In this document: in pieces, positions 38,943-51,470 of the stretch
Numbering within the stretch: the first letter of the stretch is position 1
How the letters are laid out: every line of letters starts with the position of its first letter
Source of the DNA: Torymus aiolomorphi
Taxonomy: Eukaryota; Arthropoda; Insecta; Hymenoptera; Torymidae
NCBI GenBank assembly: GCA_036365515.1
Contig: CM070876.1
Location: forward strand, 172,447,978 to 172,511,977
Direction of reading: 5' to 3'
Length of the DNA: 64,000 nt
Translations under genes and position numbers: made by a program
The notes under the pieces: model-generated
What the model saw: only the letters and a program-made list of their open reading frames with translations
The model's database searches: none
Told to the model about the DNA's origin: nothing

Positions 38943-39520
38943 TTACACTGAGAAAAAGATTTGTTTAAATATGACCAAATATAAGCATTGTAACAGTTAT
39001 AATGCCATGTTAACAGTTAAGTTACCATGTTCTCACAAACAATTTCAATATGTTACCTGAGAACATTGATATTGTAATAGTTACAATATGCTTATTATAG
39101 TTGTTTTTTAATCTAATGCCCAATTTTTTACCAGAATGATATTGTTTTATAACAAAAACGTTTGAAATAAGAACGTCATTTATTTTTTTACTCCAACGTT
39201 TCGGACATTTTTATTGTTTATCTTGATGAGGGACATAAACAATAAAAATGTCCAAAACATTGGAGTAAAAAACTAAATGGAGTTTTTATTTCAAACCTTT
39301 TTGTTATATAACAACATCATCTTGGTAGAAAATTGGCTATTAGATTCAAAAACTACAATTTACAAGAACTTCTACCATCAGCTACTTTAAAATCTGAATA
39401 TGTCCATTAGTTAATATAGATATTGTAACTATTACAATATCACATTTTATCCTTAAACATGTCAAATAGTTGTATTTCAAATAGATAAACATGTTAACAG
39501 TAACAATACTTCCAATTAGT
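38943..39520. mobile_element. Palindromic element starting with CACTGAGAAAAA
   Basis: The centre near 39230 is flanked by long arms. AACGTTTCGGACATTTTTATTG faces CAATAAAAATGTCCAAAACATT, AATTTTTTACCAGAATGA faces a matching arm near 39330-39345, and ATTGTAATAGTTACAATA faces ATTGTAACTATTACAATA. The left edge has the same CACTGAGAAAAA terminus as the elements at 32045 and 55489. The right edge was not located with certainty. Confidence 0.6.
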
Positions 39521-39769
39521 GTTAAAAGTCTTTTTTTATTTCATCTCTTTCCTACAGGTGAAATAATATTTTTTTAATAATTTATACATCTTCTTTAAAA
39601 ATTGAGAAATTAATCAATTGGCCACTCTATAAGTTTCTAATAGTGGCCGTGTATTATATATATGTTGAGTGGTGATGTCAACTACAATAAATCTTATTTT
39701 TCTCTAATCCAGGTAAATTAATATTTAACTTTAATTATTATGTACACCTATTAAATAATGCAAATATAG

Positions 39770-40022
39770 TACTTTTCGATACTAATAGTGCGATAGAAAT
39801 GATTCTTGCACGAGTGTGTAAAGCGGCACTATATACTTTACGCACGGAGTGTCAAAATAGTATATTTCGATACAAGTGCGAAAGTGTTGATTCTAGCACG
39901 AGCGTGAGGCTTGTCGCACATGTATCGAACGATATTTTTTTATATGGGGGGGGGCGTAAAAGCTATTTTAAAAATTTACGGAATGTGTAAAATCGCATTT
40001 TACTCACACTGTATCGAAAATT
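39770..40022. repeat. Inverted-repeat unit with TTTCGATAC ends
   Basis: TTTTCGATACTAATAGTGCG at the left roughly faces CGCATTTTACTCACACTGTATCGAAAA at the right. Internal GCACGAG and TTTCGATAC motifs repeat. A 7-8 base G run lies inside. Probably an eroded MITE. Confidence 0.45.
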
Positions 40023-42411
40023 TATTATGTTTGACAATTGTTATGAAAATCAAAGGCCGAATTTGACTAAAGTGTTAATGTATTTCACAGCTTAAAAATT
40101 AATTAAATATTTTCTATCCACAGCATGAAAAACTATTAAGTCATTTAACCCATAACTCACAAATAGTGGAAGTAAAAATGAAATAAAGCGCGAGTAATGA
40201 CTTAGCGATTATGCTACCATTAACAAATTCTATAGAGAGTAAATATATTCCTTAAATGATTGAAGCGACTTTAAACTATAAAACTGCTACTAATTGCCTT
40301 AACAGAATTCTTTCTCAATGAGACAATTCTTCTCAATTTCATAGGTAAATCACACGAAATAAACGCTCATGTTTTTGCTCTAAAAACTTTTTTGCAGTGA
40401 ACGTGAATTATACAATTTATAGGGTGAATACAATTTTCTTATTTATAGGAGAGTTTTAATAAAGCATATATCGAATCAGAGAAGTCAGAAACATTAAAAT
40501 TCATTGAAATTTTGGACTCCAAAAATTTCACCGTTACAATGCTTTCTCTTTCAGAATACAATAAATGACTGTTACGATTTGAAAATTTGTAAAATTTTAA
40601 AAGTAGACTATTTTTATTTTTACATACGTATTGAATGAAATATGTATTAAATTCTATAATAAAATTTGGAACTGACGATTCTTCGTAAATCATTTTAACA
40701 TGAAATAGCGGAATTTGCTTTAAAAAAAAATGAACAACTTGAAACTAGTTTAATTCTTTGCCTCTATTAGACCATCAAGTGCCTGAATAAATTTATTATA
40801 AAATTACCATGATTTTTGTTATAAATATAGTTTAATTAGCTATTGATAATGGGCGAACTGGAGAACCCCGATAACTGATAAAGTGAGTATCCACATTACC
40901 AACAAAATGTAACAGTCACATTAACGGACCTTGCGCGCGATATTACCGGTTTCTTCTGTATAATTAATGTAGAATTGTTATTCTATTTTATATAATATTC
41001 TAAATATAATTCAGAATAGATTAAATTACAAATATTTTAATTCAAATAAATGTCCCTTATAAATTTTAAGAATTTATTTTTATAACTATTAAAAGTTTTT
41101 ATAAATAATAAATATTTATATAAATAATAAATATTTATATAAATAATAAAGAAAGATATAAAAAAATGAAAAATCAATTATTATTCGGGTAGAAATTGTA
41201 ATAATAACCACTGAAATGCATTCTCTATAGAAATTACGCAAAGGAATCTTGTCTCTTGCGATATCGTTTGCGGCCACCAATAATCTAAACGTATTCCATT
41301 CTGGAAAATTTTAACATTATTGTTTGGATCTTTTACTTAAATTTTTATCAAATTATAAAAAATGATTACACACCTAACCATGTTTACTATATAGTAAAAA
41401 TGTAAATAACATATTAACTTATTTATTATACGTATGACATTGCAATTATATATGGACATAATAATATTATATATTTTTGCAAAACGTTGAATTTACGATT
41501 TAGTATAGGCAGTATATTTTCTAGTAGTAATGTAAAAGATACGCTTAAAGTTGTTACATAAAAATGTATTTCTAAATTCCTACGTAAAATTTGTAAATTA
41601 TATTTTATACGTTTTGGAGTTATAATAACCAATAAATAAATTTTAAAGTAAAATTGAAATATTCAATATTAAAATATTTATATAAAAACGTTGCATTTGA
41701 TACCGGTAATAGTTAAAAACTGTATCTTCAATGTAAGTAGTGAGTAGTCTTACTTATTTATATTTCTGTGGAAATAAGTTTTTACTGAATTCACGGCTTT
41801 AGTTGATGGCGAATTGCTTGGAAAGGAAAGTTTACCGGAAATTTACTGAAAGATTGTAACGATTAATTAGATATATATATATAGCCGTCGACGGGAAACG
41901 ATGAACTAGTCTTTCTCCTTATAAACAAGTGATAAAGTTTTCTCACCCATGCCGCGATGATATATCATCTAAAGACAGTTACAATCGCAGTGCCCTTTTT
42001 CGCCGGTCATACGGCCAGACTAACGTTGATTACAATTTCGTTTGTCTATCACATATTTCATACATATATTTATTTTATTCGTCAAAATTAAGTAACTGAT
42101 TTATTTTTATACCTAAGCAAGTAAACAAACATCGAGCGCACCCGTCATATACCATAAATTAACGGTATATGTTAAAATCTAACATTTACTCAAAACGGTT
42201 TTCACAGTTATGAGAACCAAGCTAAGATCTTCACGGGCGTGTTCCATGGCTAATCGTGAAAAGGAACGAATGGTCTTTCCATGCGTGTGTGCGTGCGCGC
42301 GCGCGTATAGTAAAAGACATAGCGTCGCACACGTCTATAATGAGGTAAAGAGCGCTCTCGCGGGATATTGCGTACAATATAACGAGAAACGAGGTTGTGC
42401 GTCAACCAGTT

Positions 42412-42416
42412 TCAGT
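42412..42416 (+). promoter_or_regulatory. Possible TCAGT initiator of the cysteine-rich gene
   Basis: TTTCAGTCC lies 138 bases before the start codon. An ATATAAC sequence about 35 bases upstream could be a weak TATA box. Based only on motif and position. Confidence 0.35.
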
Positions 42417-42551
42417 CCGGCCGTGCGCGAGCACCGGCAATTTCAACCATTCCGCAGCCTCTCTCTCTCGATCGAGACGTATTATACGCGCGTATCCATA
42501 CAAAGTTGGTGTACGGAATCGCCGAAATTTCTTTTTTTTCTACGAAAAATC

Positions 42552-43739
42552 ATGCAACCGTCGACGCCGATCGTCGTGGCCGTTATTTTGACGCTTCTCG
42601 CGGTACACGCGGAAGCTGTTCCCAAGTCGACCTGTCTCAAGAGCAATATTGATGTAATGTATTAGTTTTAGAGAGTCGCAGGTACATTTATTATACACGC
42701 AGGAAAAAAAACAGCATATTTTACTTTCATTCACTCGCTCGGTGCGCTCGCACCGACGTGCGATTACTCACGACTTTCATTTCAGAACGCTCGTGCACTG
42801 TCGCTTTTACGATTCTCGTGGAAAATGTTTGTGATGTGTGATTTTTTTTTGGCAGTTCGTAAATCGTGGTAATTTTTTATACGTGTTGTTCTCACCGATG
42901 ACCGCAAAGTTAAAAAAAAGCATATACTATAGGATACGTAATATAAGAATCTTTCCAAATAAACGTTATACGTGTAATTATGCAATGTATAATGGCGGGA
43001 GAGGATCATCCTTTGCATTTGTCCTATTTATGTTTCATTGAAATAGAATAGTCGTAAACCCGGTAATGACGGAAGTGAGTAATTACGTAAGAGATTTGTT
43101 CGTATTATACACATGTTTCTGTTTAGTATATTCACAGTAGATATTTTTTTCTGCGTGTACAAGTAGCAATGATGCATTATATATAATTACAAACACAGCC
43201 CTAGCTAATATTATTTAATAGTGTGTTCACAGCACGGAGTGTTGCTCGGGATGCTGCCTAGAAAACAAATGTGTCGAATGTAAGTAAAACACAAGATTCT
43301 ACAAAATAACAAATTTGTTGTTAATTTTTTTAATATATATTGGAGATATAGCTTTATCAATTCACATCCAATAAATTTTGAAATTATTCCAACTTGTAAT
43401 ATAATTGTATAATAGTTACATCAAATAAATCTTCTTTCTTCACTCTTAGGAAGAGATATGTAAAATTGTATAATAATTCGAAATTTGTAATAGAACGGAG
43501 CCTCCTTGCTTTTATTACCAAATATTGTTCATTACAAAGTTCTCCTGATCAATGCAGATGCTGACTCCTGCCAGAGCGACTTGGCCAAACTGGGAGCTGG
43601 TAAGGGCGGACCCTGCGCGAATCTGGACCCGCCGTGCAAGCCTTCGTACACTTGCGTCCTGCAGCCAGCGCAGTGTCCTCGCGCGCCCTGCAAACCCGTA
43701 GCAACATGCGTCCCACCCGATTACCACGATTACGACTAA
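42552..43739 (+). CDS. Small cysteine-rich secreted protein, 111 aa
   Basis: Family not identified. The model has three exons: 42552-42658, 43233-43279, 43558-43739. Residues 1-22 form a signal peptide (MQPSTPIVVAVILTLLAVHA, cut near EA/VP). The mature part has 13 cysteines, including ECCSGCCLENKC, a knottin-like spacing, then GPCANLDPPCKPSYTC and later CPRAPCKPVATC. It ends in an acidic, tyrosine-containing tail (PDYHDYD). Exons 2 and 3 are firm because only one reading keeps both frame and cysteine pattern. The exon 1 donor is less certain: AAT/GTATTA fits the strong acceptor TTCACAG, while GAT/GTAATG would need a weaker acceptor seven bases on. Likely roles for such proteins include protease inhibition, antimicrobial activity or signalling, but none is shown here. 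Confidence 0.75.
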
Positions 43740-44795
43740 ATCCCGCGTACAATTATAACATGTGCATTTATATGATTTTGTATATCCTTATCGGATATAC
43801 CCGTACAGTCAGTTAGTGCAGATTACCAGTGTTACGAGTCCCAAATCTTTTGGTTTTTATATTTTCATCATTATACTGTTGTTCCATTATCGAGTATTTG
43901 TTCAACTACGTTTTGTGATAATTTTATTTGACATTATTGTCATGCAATTTTTTCATAATTTTTATACTGTTGCAGGTTTTTAAATGGTTTATATAAAATA
44001 AAAAAATGTTTTGTACTAAATTATATGTAGTTTAATATATAATACTTACCGTAATAACAATAATATTTTTCAAGTTTCCTCGTTTTTTACATACATATAT
44101 ATTTGATGACACGTAGTAATATGGTATATCATGTAATTTGTTGCAAATATAGTTTTCATTTTGTAAGACATAGTGCGTGTAGTGTTATATTGCTCTGAAC
44201 GAGTAAATATGTTCAAATAAATGGAATATTTATGTACATACGAGTACCTAATATGTCAAGGTATTGGATGCTGCTAATTATCGATAAAAAGTTATTTGTG
44301 CCTAAACAACTTTAATAGAAATATGTATCTAATACGAAAAATAAAATCAATAAAGATTCAATAAAAATAAAATATAGCGCCTACAAATTTATTTTAAAAT
44401 GTTTTATATGTAAATTACAAAATATTAAATATTCGAATAAAAATAAAGAAAAATTTTACTTTTTCGAAGAAAACTAATTCTTTATAAAAATTTAGCAACG
44501 GTCAATTCCCTCGTTTACAAGCAAAAACAATAATAATTTTTTGTATGGTTTTTAATCCCGTCCATACATAATTGTGTACATACATACATACAGCACGAGT
44601 GTATACGAACACAATATGTCGATTATTTTAACTACAACCGAAGCACTATATTCTGCGGGAGCACAAATCCAGACCATCACGCATACACTATAATATAAGT
44701 GCTTTTTGTCGATTTTTTTTTATTTCAGTTACTTAGATATTAAAATCAAATATCTTTATAAAGGTTTTAAAATACATTCATATTTTTTATACAGG
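43740..44795. other. 3' flank and intergenic DNA
   Basis: Contains an AATAAA near 43998, a candidate poly(A) signal of the cysteine-rich gene. The rest is AT-rich with no supported gene. Confidence 0.5.
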
Positions 44796-45317
44796 CCTAG
44801 ATAGCAAGAAACGTTTGAGAAATCTTTCTGAAACGTTTCACTGGAAACGTAGAAACGTTTCCTCTATTGAACCGGAAACGTTTTGACGATATTTCAGAAA
44901 CGTTGAAATGTGCGACTTGATTGCATGGTCAATTTTGTAGAAACGTTTCGGAAATCGTAGCCGGAAACGTTGCAGAAACGTTTTTTACAACGAAATTATA
45001 ATAATTTACATGTCAGTTATTAACACTGACATTACTATAAAAAGTATTGGATACGCTTTGCTAGAGTAGACGTCCCTTATATATTCTGGAAATTTCTACT
45101 CTTTTATGAAAATTTTTATATTTTAATATTTTTGTACATGGTTAATCATTCAACAAATATTTCTAAGACGTTCCTAGAACGTAACCTTGCAACCAAGTCG
45201 GACATTTTAACGTTTCTAAAACGTTGTCAAAACGTTTGCGACTCAATAGAAGGAATGTTCCTACGTTTCCAGTGAAGCGTTTCAGAAACGTTTCTGAAAC
45301 GTTTCTTGCTATCTGGG
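44796..45317. mobile_element. Foldback element of AAACGTTT repeats, copy 1
   Basis: Ends CTAGATAGCAAGAAACGTTT and the matching right end (AAACGTTTCTTGCTATCTGG) define a unit of about 520 bases. Both arms are strings of the palindromic decamer GAAACGTTTC and variants. The core near 44990-45110 contains ATTAACACTGACATTACT and GCTTTGCTAGAGTAGACGT. No coding potential is visible. Confidence 0.8.
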
Positions 45318-45674
45318 AGATTATATAGATCGAATTAATCACCGCGTTTATTAATTGTAATATAGTAATTTATAAGAGATTAATTATATCCACAATAATA
45401 TGTACTTGTTTTTGTAAATTAATTGAAGCTTAATATTATAGCTGAACTATAATATATTATAATAAGGTATTTTTAATTCAATACAAAGTGCACCATTTAT
45501 TTTTGGGTGCGTATTGCATGTCCTATTTGTAGACGTTTACGCTACTGCGATTAAGTGGTGATTTTTAAAAGGTCAAGCAATAAGCGCAAATGTCTAGAGC
45601 TTTAGTAAATGCACCGCTGTACAACTACTTTGCAAATTGCAAATTAAGAGAAATTTCTAAGAAAGGGCGTTTTG

Positions 45675-46631
45675 CCCACATAGCACGTTACGTTTTGGAA
45701 ACGTTTTTGAAACGTTTCTTTAGGAACCTAGAAACGTTTTCCTAAAAATATAGAAACGTAACAGAAACGTTTCAGAAACGTAGAAATGTCCTAAATCTGA
45801 AAAAATTTGGATAAAAATCGTAAACGTGTTTAAATCGTCTCAAAAACGTTTCTGAAACAGAACTCAAACGTTTGTACAAAGTTTTGGAAACGTCTCTGAA
45901 ACGTATATAATCGATTCGACAAAAAACTTACTGGACAATTATTCACGTTCCAGATTCGTCTAAAAATGTTTCCAAAACTAATTGGAAACGTTTCAGAAAA
46001 GTTTCAAAAAAGTTTCTGAAACGTTTCTAAAACATAGCACGAAACGTTTGAGAAATGTTTCTACAACGAAATTAAAATAATTTACATTGTCAGTTATTAA
46101 CACTGGTATTACTTCAAACAGTATTCGGTACGCTTTGCTAGAGTAGATGTTCCTTATATATCCTGGAAATGTCTTTTCTTTTATGGACTGAACTACGCCA
46201 TCTATCGGCGGGTCGGATATCGAATACTTTACAATCTGAATGTTTTGTTTATGGTTCACAAACGTTTCTAAGACGTTCTTACAACGTAATCTTGCACTTC
46301 TGAAACGGAATAGAAACGTTTCCGGCTCAATCAGAAACGTCGCTGAAACGAATCTGGAACGTGAATAATTGTCCAGTAAGTTTTTTGGCGAATCGATTAT
46401 GTACGTTTCAGAGACGTTTCCAAAACTTTGTACAAACGTTTGAGTTCTGTTTCAGAAACGTTTCTGAGACGATTTAAACACGTTTACGATTTTTATAAAA
46501 TTTTTTCAGATTTAAGACATTTCTACGTTTCTGAAACGTTTCTGTTACTTTTCTATATTTTTAGGGAAACGTTTCTAGGTTCCTAAAGAAACGTTTCAAA
46601 AACGTTTCCAAAACGTAACGTGCTATGTGGG
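45675..46631. mobile_element. Foldback element of AAACGTTT repeats, copy 2
   Basis: Arms of about 285 bases (45675-45960 and 46345-46631) are near-identical reverse complements, beginning CCCACATAGCACGTTACG. They are made of GAAACGTTTC repeats. The middle (about 46065-46175) matches the core of copy 1, including TTAACACTG, GCTTTGCTAGAGTAGA and TTCCTTATATA. This ties the two units into one family although their outermost ends differ. Confidence 0.85.
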
Positions 46632-47335
46632 TGGGTGAAACTCCCTTAACAGCGCAGCATACACAGTAAAACCACAACACATCTCTGGTCTAAAAACACT
46701 CAAGGTTTAAGAAAGTTTTTCCATTGATTTCTTCCTTTCATTGATGGCTTTTCACATTGATATACTTATTCCGCGCTGTGTTATAGGCTTATTTTAAAAA
46801 ATAGTAAGTTATCGACCAATGAGCAACTTTCTTTTTCTTTTAATGGCTGCGGGTAAAGTACCTACTCGAGAGACTCCGACGTGCCACAATGCAGCCAATG
46901 AGCAATGCCAGTCTAACGTCAGTATAAGAACTGTGGTCAGTGCGGAAAACGGAGCGCGGGACACAACAGACGGAACATCAATGTGGAAACTGGAAAGCTT
47001 TGTTCCATCTTTAAACCTTAACATGTAAAAATATAAATATATACATAGTACATGATCAATCGTGTACAGCGTACTTGTATTTTATTACTATAACCATATT
47101 ATTTTGTGTAAATAATTAAATATGCAGTTGTAGTGTGTATTATTTAGAGCTATATTTTCACTTCAGTAGATTGCTTGTTTTGTAGAGAAATGTAATTGCG
47201 AGAGATCAGCTGTGCTTCTAACTTAACCTATTTACGTGTATTTTGACTTACAGTATCGACAAATGTTTGTGAAGATTATTACCAAATCTTAATTAATTTA
47301 TTCTTAAATTTAATAACTAAGAAATCTTTTGTAAC
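46632..47335. other. 5' flank of lin-7
   Basis: No coding exon identified. The stretch must contain the lin-7 promoter and leader. A 70-residue frame on each strand near 46809-47028 has no domain and is not accepted. Confidence 0.45.
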
Positions 47336-48913
47336 ATGGCTGTTGTGGGAGAATCTCTTCATCTCGAAAGAGGTAAAGTACATTTGAATTGCCTTAGCAA
47401 CAGGTTTGTTTGTGAATTGCTATTTATTGCCATTATTTTTATAATTTAACAATAATTATTCTTGTAGATATTAAAAGATCGATTGAGTTACTAGATAAAT
47501 TACAAGAAAGTGAGTAGTACATTTTTATTCATATTATTTTAGAGGATGTTAAAGTCATTACAGATTTGTACATTAAATTTTTAATGAATATAAAAACAGA
47601 GTCAAAATTGCAAAAGAATAAAAAAAAGAATAAAATAAAACTGTCATTAAGTACAGTGTAGTTGAATACTGAGTTTGACATTGTCATGATGATCAAATTT
47701 ATTTTTACCTTTAAATGATTCATATTGTTCCTGTTATTTTAGGTGGCGAAATTCCTATTAATAAATTAAATGCTCTTAGAAAAGTTTTAAAAAGTGACTT
47801 TCTCAACGCAGTTCGAGAAGTTTATGAACATATTTATGATACAGTTGATAGTCAAGTAATATTTCAAATATGCTCCTTTTATTATTTTTCGTAAAGGATC
47901 TCCAATCATTTTTCTGATTATGAATAAGCTACATTTATAAAACATTCAAAAATATATAATTTTGATAGATTTTTGCAGTATATTACAAATGATTAAATTA
48001 CCGTCTGATGCATAATTTAAATATTTGATTTTAGGTTAAACTGTTTCTGGTACAAAGCAAAATTATGAATCTTTTTGAAAATTACTCAATAGTTTATATT
48101 TATGTGTAAAATAAAAATTAATATTACTAAGCATTATATTTTTATTATTATTATGATTTGTATGGAAAATTTATTTTAAAAAGTACTGTTATTTTTTATG
48201 TGAGTTACTTATTATATCAAATTTCAGAAAAATTGATAATTGATCTACATGTAATAATAATTTTTAATTTCTTAATTTTGTATTATATCTTGTATCATAT
48301 GAACAATTTAAATCTACCAGAATTATATTTTTATGAATATTTTATAGCATTAAGGGAAATTATTGGAGTTCTTTTTATGTAGTGAAAAATATGCTTAATA
48401 AATGTATGTTTATGTTTAGGCATCACAAGATGTAAGAGCATCTGCAACTGCAAAAGCAACTGTTGCAGCTTTTGCTGCAAGTGAAGGACATGCTCATCCA
48501 AGAGTTGTTGAATTGCCCAAAACTGAGGAAGGCCTTGGGTTTAATGTGATGGGTGGTAAAGAGCAAAATTCACCTATTTATATATCAAGAATCATACCAG
48601 GTGGAGTTGCTGATAGACATGGGGGTCTCAAAAGGGGTGATCAACTGTTGTCAGTGAATGGAGTAGTAAGTATTCATTTATTTTAAAATAATTATATGAC
48701 AGCAGCAATTGAAGAAAATAATTAATCTTTTACTAACAATCATTTTATTTATAGTGTGTTGAAGGAGAAAACCATGAGAAGGCTGTGGAATTGTTAAAAC
48801 AGGCTCAAAATTCTGTTAAGCTTGTTGTCCGTTACACTCCTAGAGTCTTGGAAGAAATGGAACTACGCTTTGACAAACAGAGAGCTGCTCGTAGCAGACG
48901 TCATATTCAGTAA
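47336..48913 (+). CDS. lin-7: Lin-7 / Veli scaffold protein
   Basis: Cytoplasmic adaptor of the Lin-2/Lin-7/Lin-10 (CASK-Veli-Mint) complex that places receptors and channels at junctions and synapses. Five exons: 47336-47372, 47468-47509, 47743-47855, 48420-48665, 48755-48913, giving 198 residues, close to Drosophila Veli and human LIN7. The L27 domain covers about residues 10-65 ([32 protein letters not shown]). Then comes the conserved linker [16 protein letters not shown]. The PDZ domain covers about 89-172, with [16 protein letters not shown] (GLGF-type carboxylate-binding loop), [20 protein letters not shown] and LSVNG. The C-terminus is short and basic ([10 protein letters not shown]) and lacks the glutamine tail of mammalian LIN7A/C. 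All splice junctions are GT-AG and in frame. Confidence 0.97.
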
Positions 48914-50269
48914 ATAATATTGTCTTATTTTGTAACTAACAGAAAGTTATATGTTATCATGATTCTTCAAAAATGTAAATCTAATATTTATTACGTTAAA
49001 TTCTACAACTTGTGAATGTAAAAGTTTATATTTTATATTAAAATTTCATTTCACAGACATTTGAAATGCAATTTTATATTTTCTTTTATATATATGTATA
49101 TTCATGTTCAATTTATTTTCTTTGTGATTTGTATTTAGATAGTTATAAGATTTTTTAAATTGTACTCCGTACTAAGTATAACGAATTTATGTTCTAATTA
49201 AAAAGGTCAAAGTCAATATTACTATGAAATTGATCTTTGACAAAAGTAAAAATTGTGCCTCCCTAGTGGAAATATTTTTGTTCAAAAATGTTATAAAATG
49301 TAGGATTTTGGACGTTATTAATTGTTTATAACTGTTTGTAACAGTTTTTAACAGTTTTTAATAGTTAATAATAGTTTCATTAATTACAAATGATTAATTA
49401 ATAATTATTACTATTGTTTAATTAGTTAATAATAGTTTAGTTAATTATAAATTATTAATTCTTTTTAAATATCGTTCAAAATTATTTGAAACTGTTTAAA
49501 ACTGCTAAAAACTATTTGAAAATGTGTCCAAAATCCTACATTTTGTAACATTTATAAACAGTTTTAAATAGTTACAAAGAGTTTTAAGTAATTTATAAGT
49601 TATTAACTATTATTAACATTTATAATTTACAACAAGGTTCTTGTCAAAATCTAATTAATTTTACTTTTTGAATTTAAGCTAAAATATTGTTACATCGACA
49701 ACTGTGAAAGTATTAATAATAATTTGTTTATTTTTTACATTATAATATAAAATAATTTTCTTAATAAATATTTAATTTTTATAAAAATAAAAAATTTTCT
49801 GTTTTTTATTTTCTCCTACCTATTTCTATTAAATAAGAAAATCTTTGGAGAATATTTTAAAATAAATTTTTAAAATAAATGTGTATGTTTTCATTTTAAA
49901 CGATATAATAAGTAGCAATTTCGACAACAACCGGAGATCGAAGTTGATTTAATACATCGAGCTGATTCTACAGCTAAATTTTCGAAAGTGATGTTTGTTG
50001 AGAGGGTACAAATAAGAATGCGAAAGTACGAATTAAAGTTAGGGAAGAAAAACCTATGGTATTATCTTGCCTTGATTGTTATTTTTCTGTTATTGTCATT
50101 TATAAAAGAATTTCTACACAAACACTTAGTGTAAATAGCAAACTTTACTGATTGTTAAATGCTGTATTCTCGCAGTAGAACGAAAGTTATTTTATATAGT
50201 ATCATTTTATAAATGCTGTATTATGCATTTCCGCTCGCGATCGCCGGATCCCCGACCATAGAGGTATTA
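48914..50269. other. lin-7 3' flank and AT-rich intergenic DNA
   Basis: No further gene. Includes an inverted-repeat unit (49286-49553) and AT-rich sequence. Several AATAAA hexamers occur, for example near 49780-49795; none can be assigned. Confidence 0.45.
49286..49553. mobile_element. MITE-like inverted repeat
   Basis: AATGTAGGATTTTGGAC at 49297-49313 faces GTCCAAAATCCTACATT at about 49527-49543. The interior is made of AACAGTTTTTAA and AGTTAATAATAG repeats that also pair with each other. About 268 bases, no coding sequence. Confidence 0.65.
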
Positions 50270-50418
50270 CCCCCTTTCTACAACCTCACGCAAAAACTGT
50301 GCGTGCATGCAAAACTGACTAGTTTCCGATGTAACTTCAAACGTGATTGGTTGATACAGCAAAAACTAGTCAGTTTTGCGTGCACGCTCAGTTTTTGCGT
50401 GAGGTTGTAGAAAGGGCA
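50270..50418. mobile_element. Hairpin MITE flanked by TTA
   Basis: Arms of about 60 bases are near-identical. The left arm begins CCCTTTCTACAACCTCACGC and the right arm ends GAGGTTGTAGAAAGGG. TTA precedes and follows (50267-50269 and 50419-50421), the PIF/Harbinger target duplication. Confidence 0.75.
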
Positions 50419-50468
50419 TTATACATAGAGCAGGGGATAGACTATGAGGCTGCCTCGAGCCGACACAG

Positions 50469-50638
50469 AGTTTGGCGACTCACAACTGGGCTGATGTTTT
50501 TAGATGGATGTTACCTTGGAATGTAGGAACGTAGGAACCAGAGTCAAAGTGGCCTCTAGTGGACTGTCGTTCCTACGTTCCTACGTTCCAAGGTAACATC
50601 CATCTAAAAACATCGGCCCAGTTGTGAGTCGCCAAACT
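50469..50638. mobile_element. 170-bp hairpin unit
   Basis: AGTTTGGCGACTCACAACTG on the left pairs with CAGTTGTGAGTCGCCAAACT on the right. The arms continue through AGATGGATGTTACCTTGGAA and two ACGTAGGAAC motifs, and the loop is about 27 bases. A diverged relative of one arm lies at about 62039-62122. Confidence 0.78.
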
Positions 50639-50640
50639 CC

Positions 50641-50784
50641 GGGCCCTTTCTACATATGTGTGTTCTGTCTGTTCTAAACAACTTCTCTTTATGTCTGTCT
50701 CTGTCTTACATAAACGGAACAGATCTATCTGTCTTTGTCGGGAACACACAGAACACATAGAACACACATATGTAGAAAGGCCCC
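50641..50784. mobile_element. Hairpin MITE with GGGCCCTTTCTACATATG ends, copy 1
   Basis: GGGCCCTTTCTACATATGTG faces CACATATGTAGAAAGGCCCC; the interior TGTTCTGT...ACAGAAC also pairs. It abuts the previous hairpin. An outer pair (GCCTCGAGCCGACACAG near 50451-50467 and CTGTGTCGGCTTGAGAC near 50784-50800) encloses both units. A second copy is at 61892-62035. Confidence 0.78.
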
Positions 50785-50895
50785 TGTGTCGGCTTGAGAC
50801 AGCCTGAGGCTGCGGCCTCAATGGCGTTACGGCGTGTTTTTTTACGCGTGTTTAGGGACTGTTCACATAGCGTCTCATGTGCCTTGTCTCTTGTC

Positions 50896-51180
50896 GACAA
50901 TTACTAGTTATCTTACGCGTACATACGCGTGCGCCCGCGTGCAAACGCTCTTAGGCCTCCGCTACAATAAGAGCGTATGCACGCGGACGCACGCGTATGC
51001 ACGCGTAAGATAACTAGTAATTGTCGATGCAGCCAACGTGAAAAATTTAGTGCCTCCAAAGAAAGCAGAGAACGAACAGCTTTTTTTGGAGGCACTAAAT
51101 TTTTCACATTGGCTGCATCGAAAATTACTAGATACTCCCTAGTTGCATACGCGTGTGCGCCCACGTTCAAACGCTCTTAT
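50896..51180. mobile_element. Composite palindrome with GAGCG termini
   Basis: Three inverted or direct copies of a segment with ATTACTAG, ACGCGTATGC and AACGCTCTTA alternate here (about 50896-50953, 50967-51027, 51121-51180). A separate hairpin (ATGCAGCCAACGTGAAAAAT against ATTTTTCACATTGGCTGCAT, 51026-51119) sits between the second and third. TTA/TAA trinucleotides mark the junctions. Confidence 0.65.
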
Positions 51181-51470
51181 CTGTGAATCCACATTGCGTG
51201 CTGTGCCTCGTGTGCCGTGCGATTTGTGCCGTACTATAAAGAAGTTGTTGTTCGACATCTACAAAGTTTATTGGCACAGGGTAAAGTGGAATAGACCTAC
51301 ACTTTGTCAAAGGTTATGTGCAATGAAATCGGAGCAGAGTGGCTGTCTGTTCTCTCTCTTTCTGCATTACTCTAATTATAATTATAATTAAATTAAATTA
51401 TTGGTGCAAGAAAAAAAAGTATCTTTGAATGGAATTTCCTTTGATGGATTAATAAATATTTTGCAAGTAT

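Larger units (their letters stand above)
37807..42411. other. AT-rich intergenic DNA, no supported gene
   Basis: No coding region could be defended. The stretch holds two inverted-repeat units (annotated), a short tandem repeat with AAATAATAAATATTTAT units near 41103-41150, and otherwise AT-rich sequence. Confidence 0.5.

Noticed and set aside
42210..42665. Longer upstream start for the cysteine-rich protein
   Set aside because: The frame from 42210 would bury the signal peptide; the ATG at 42552 places it at the N-terminus, and an initiator-like TCAGT lies between them.
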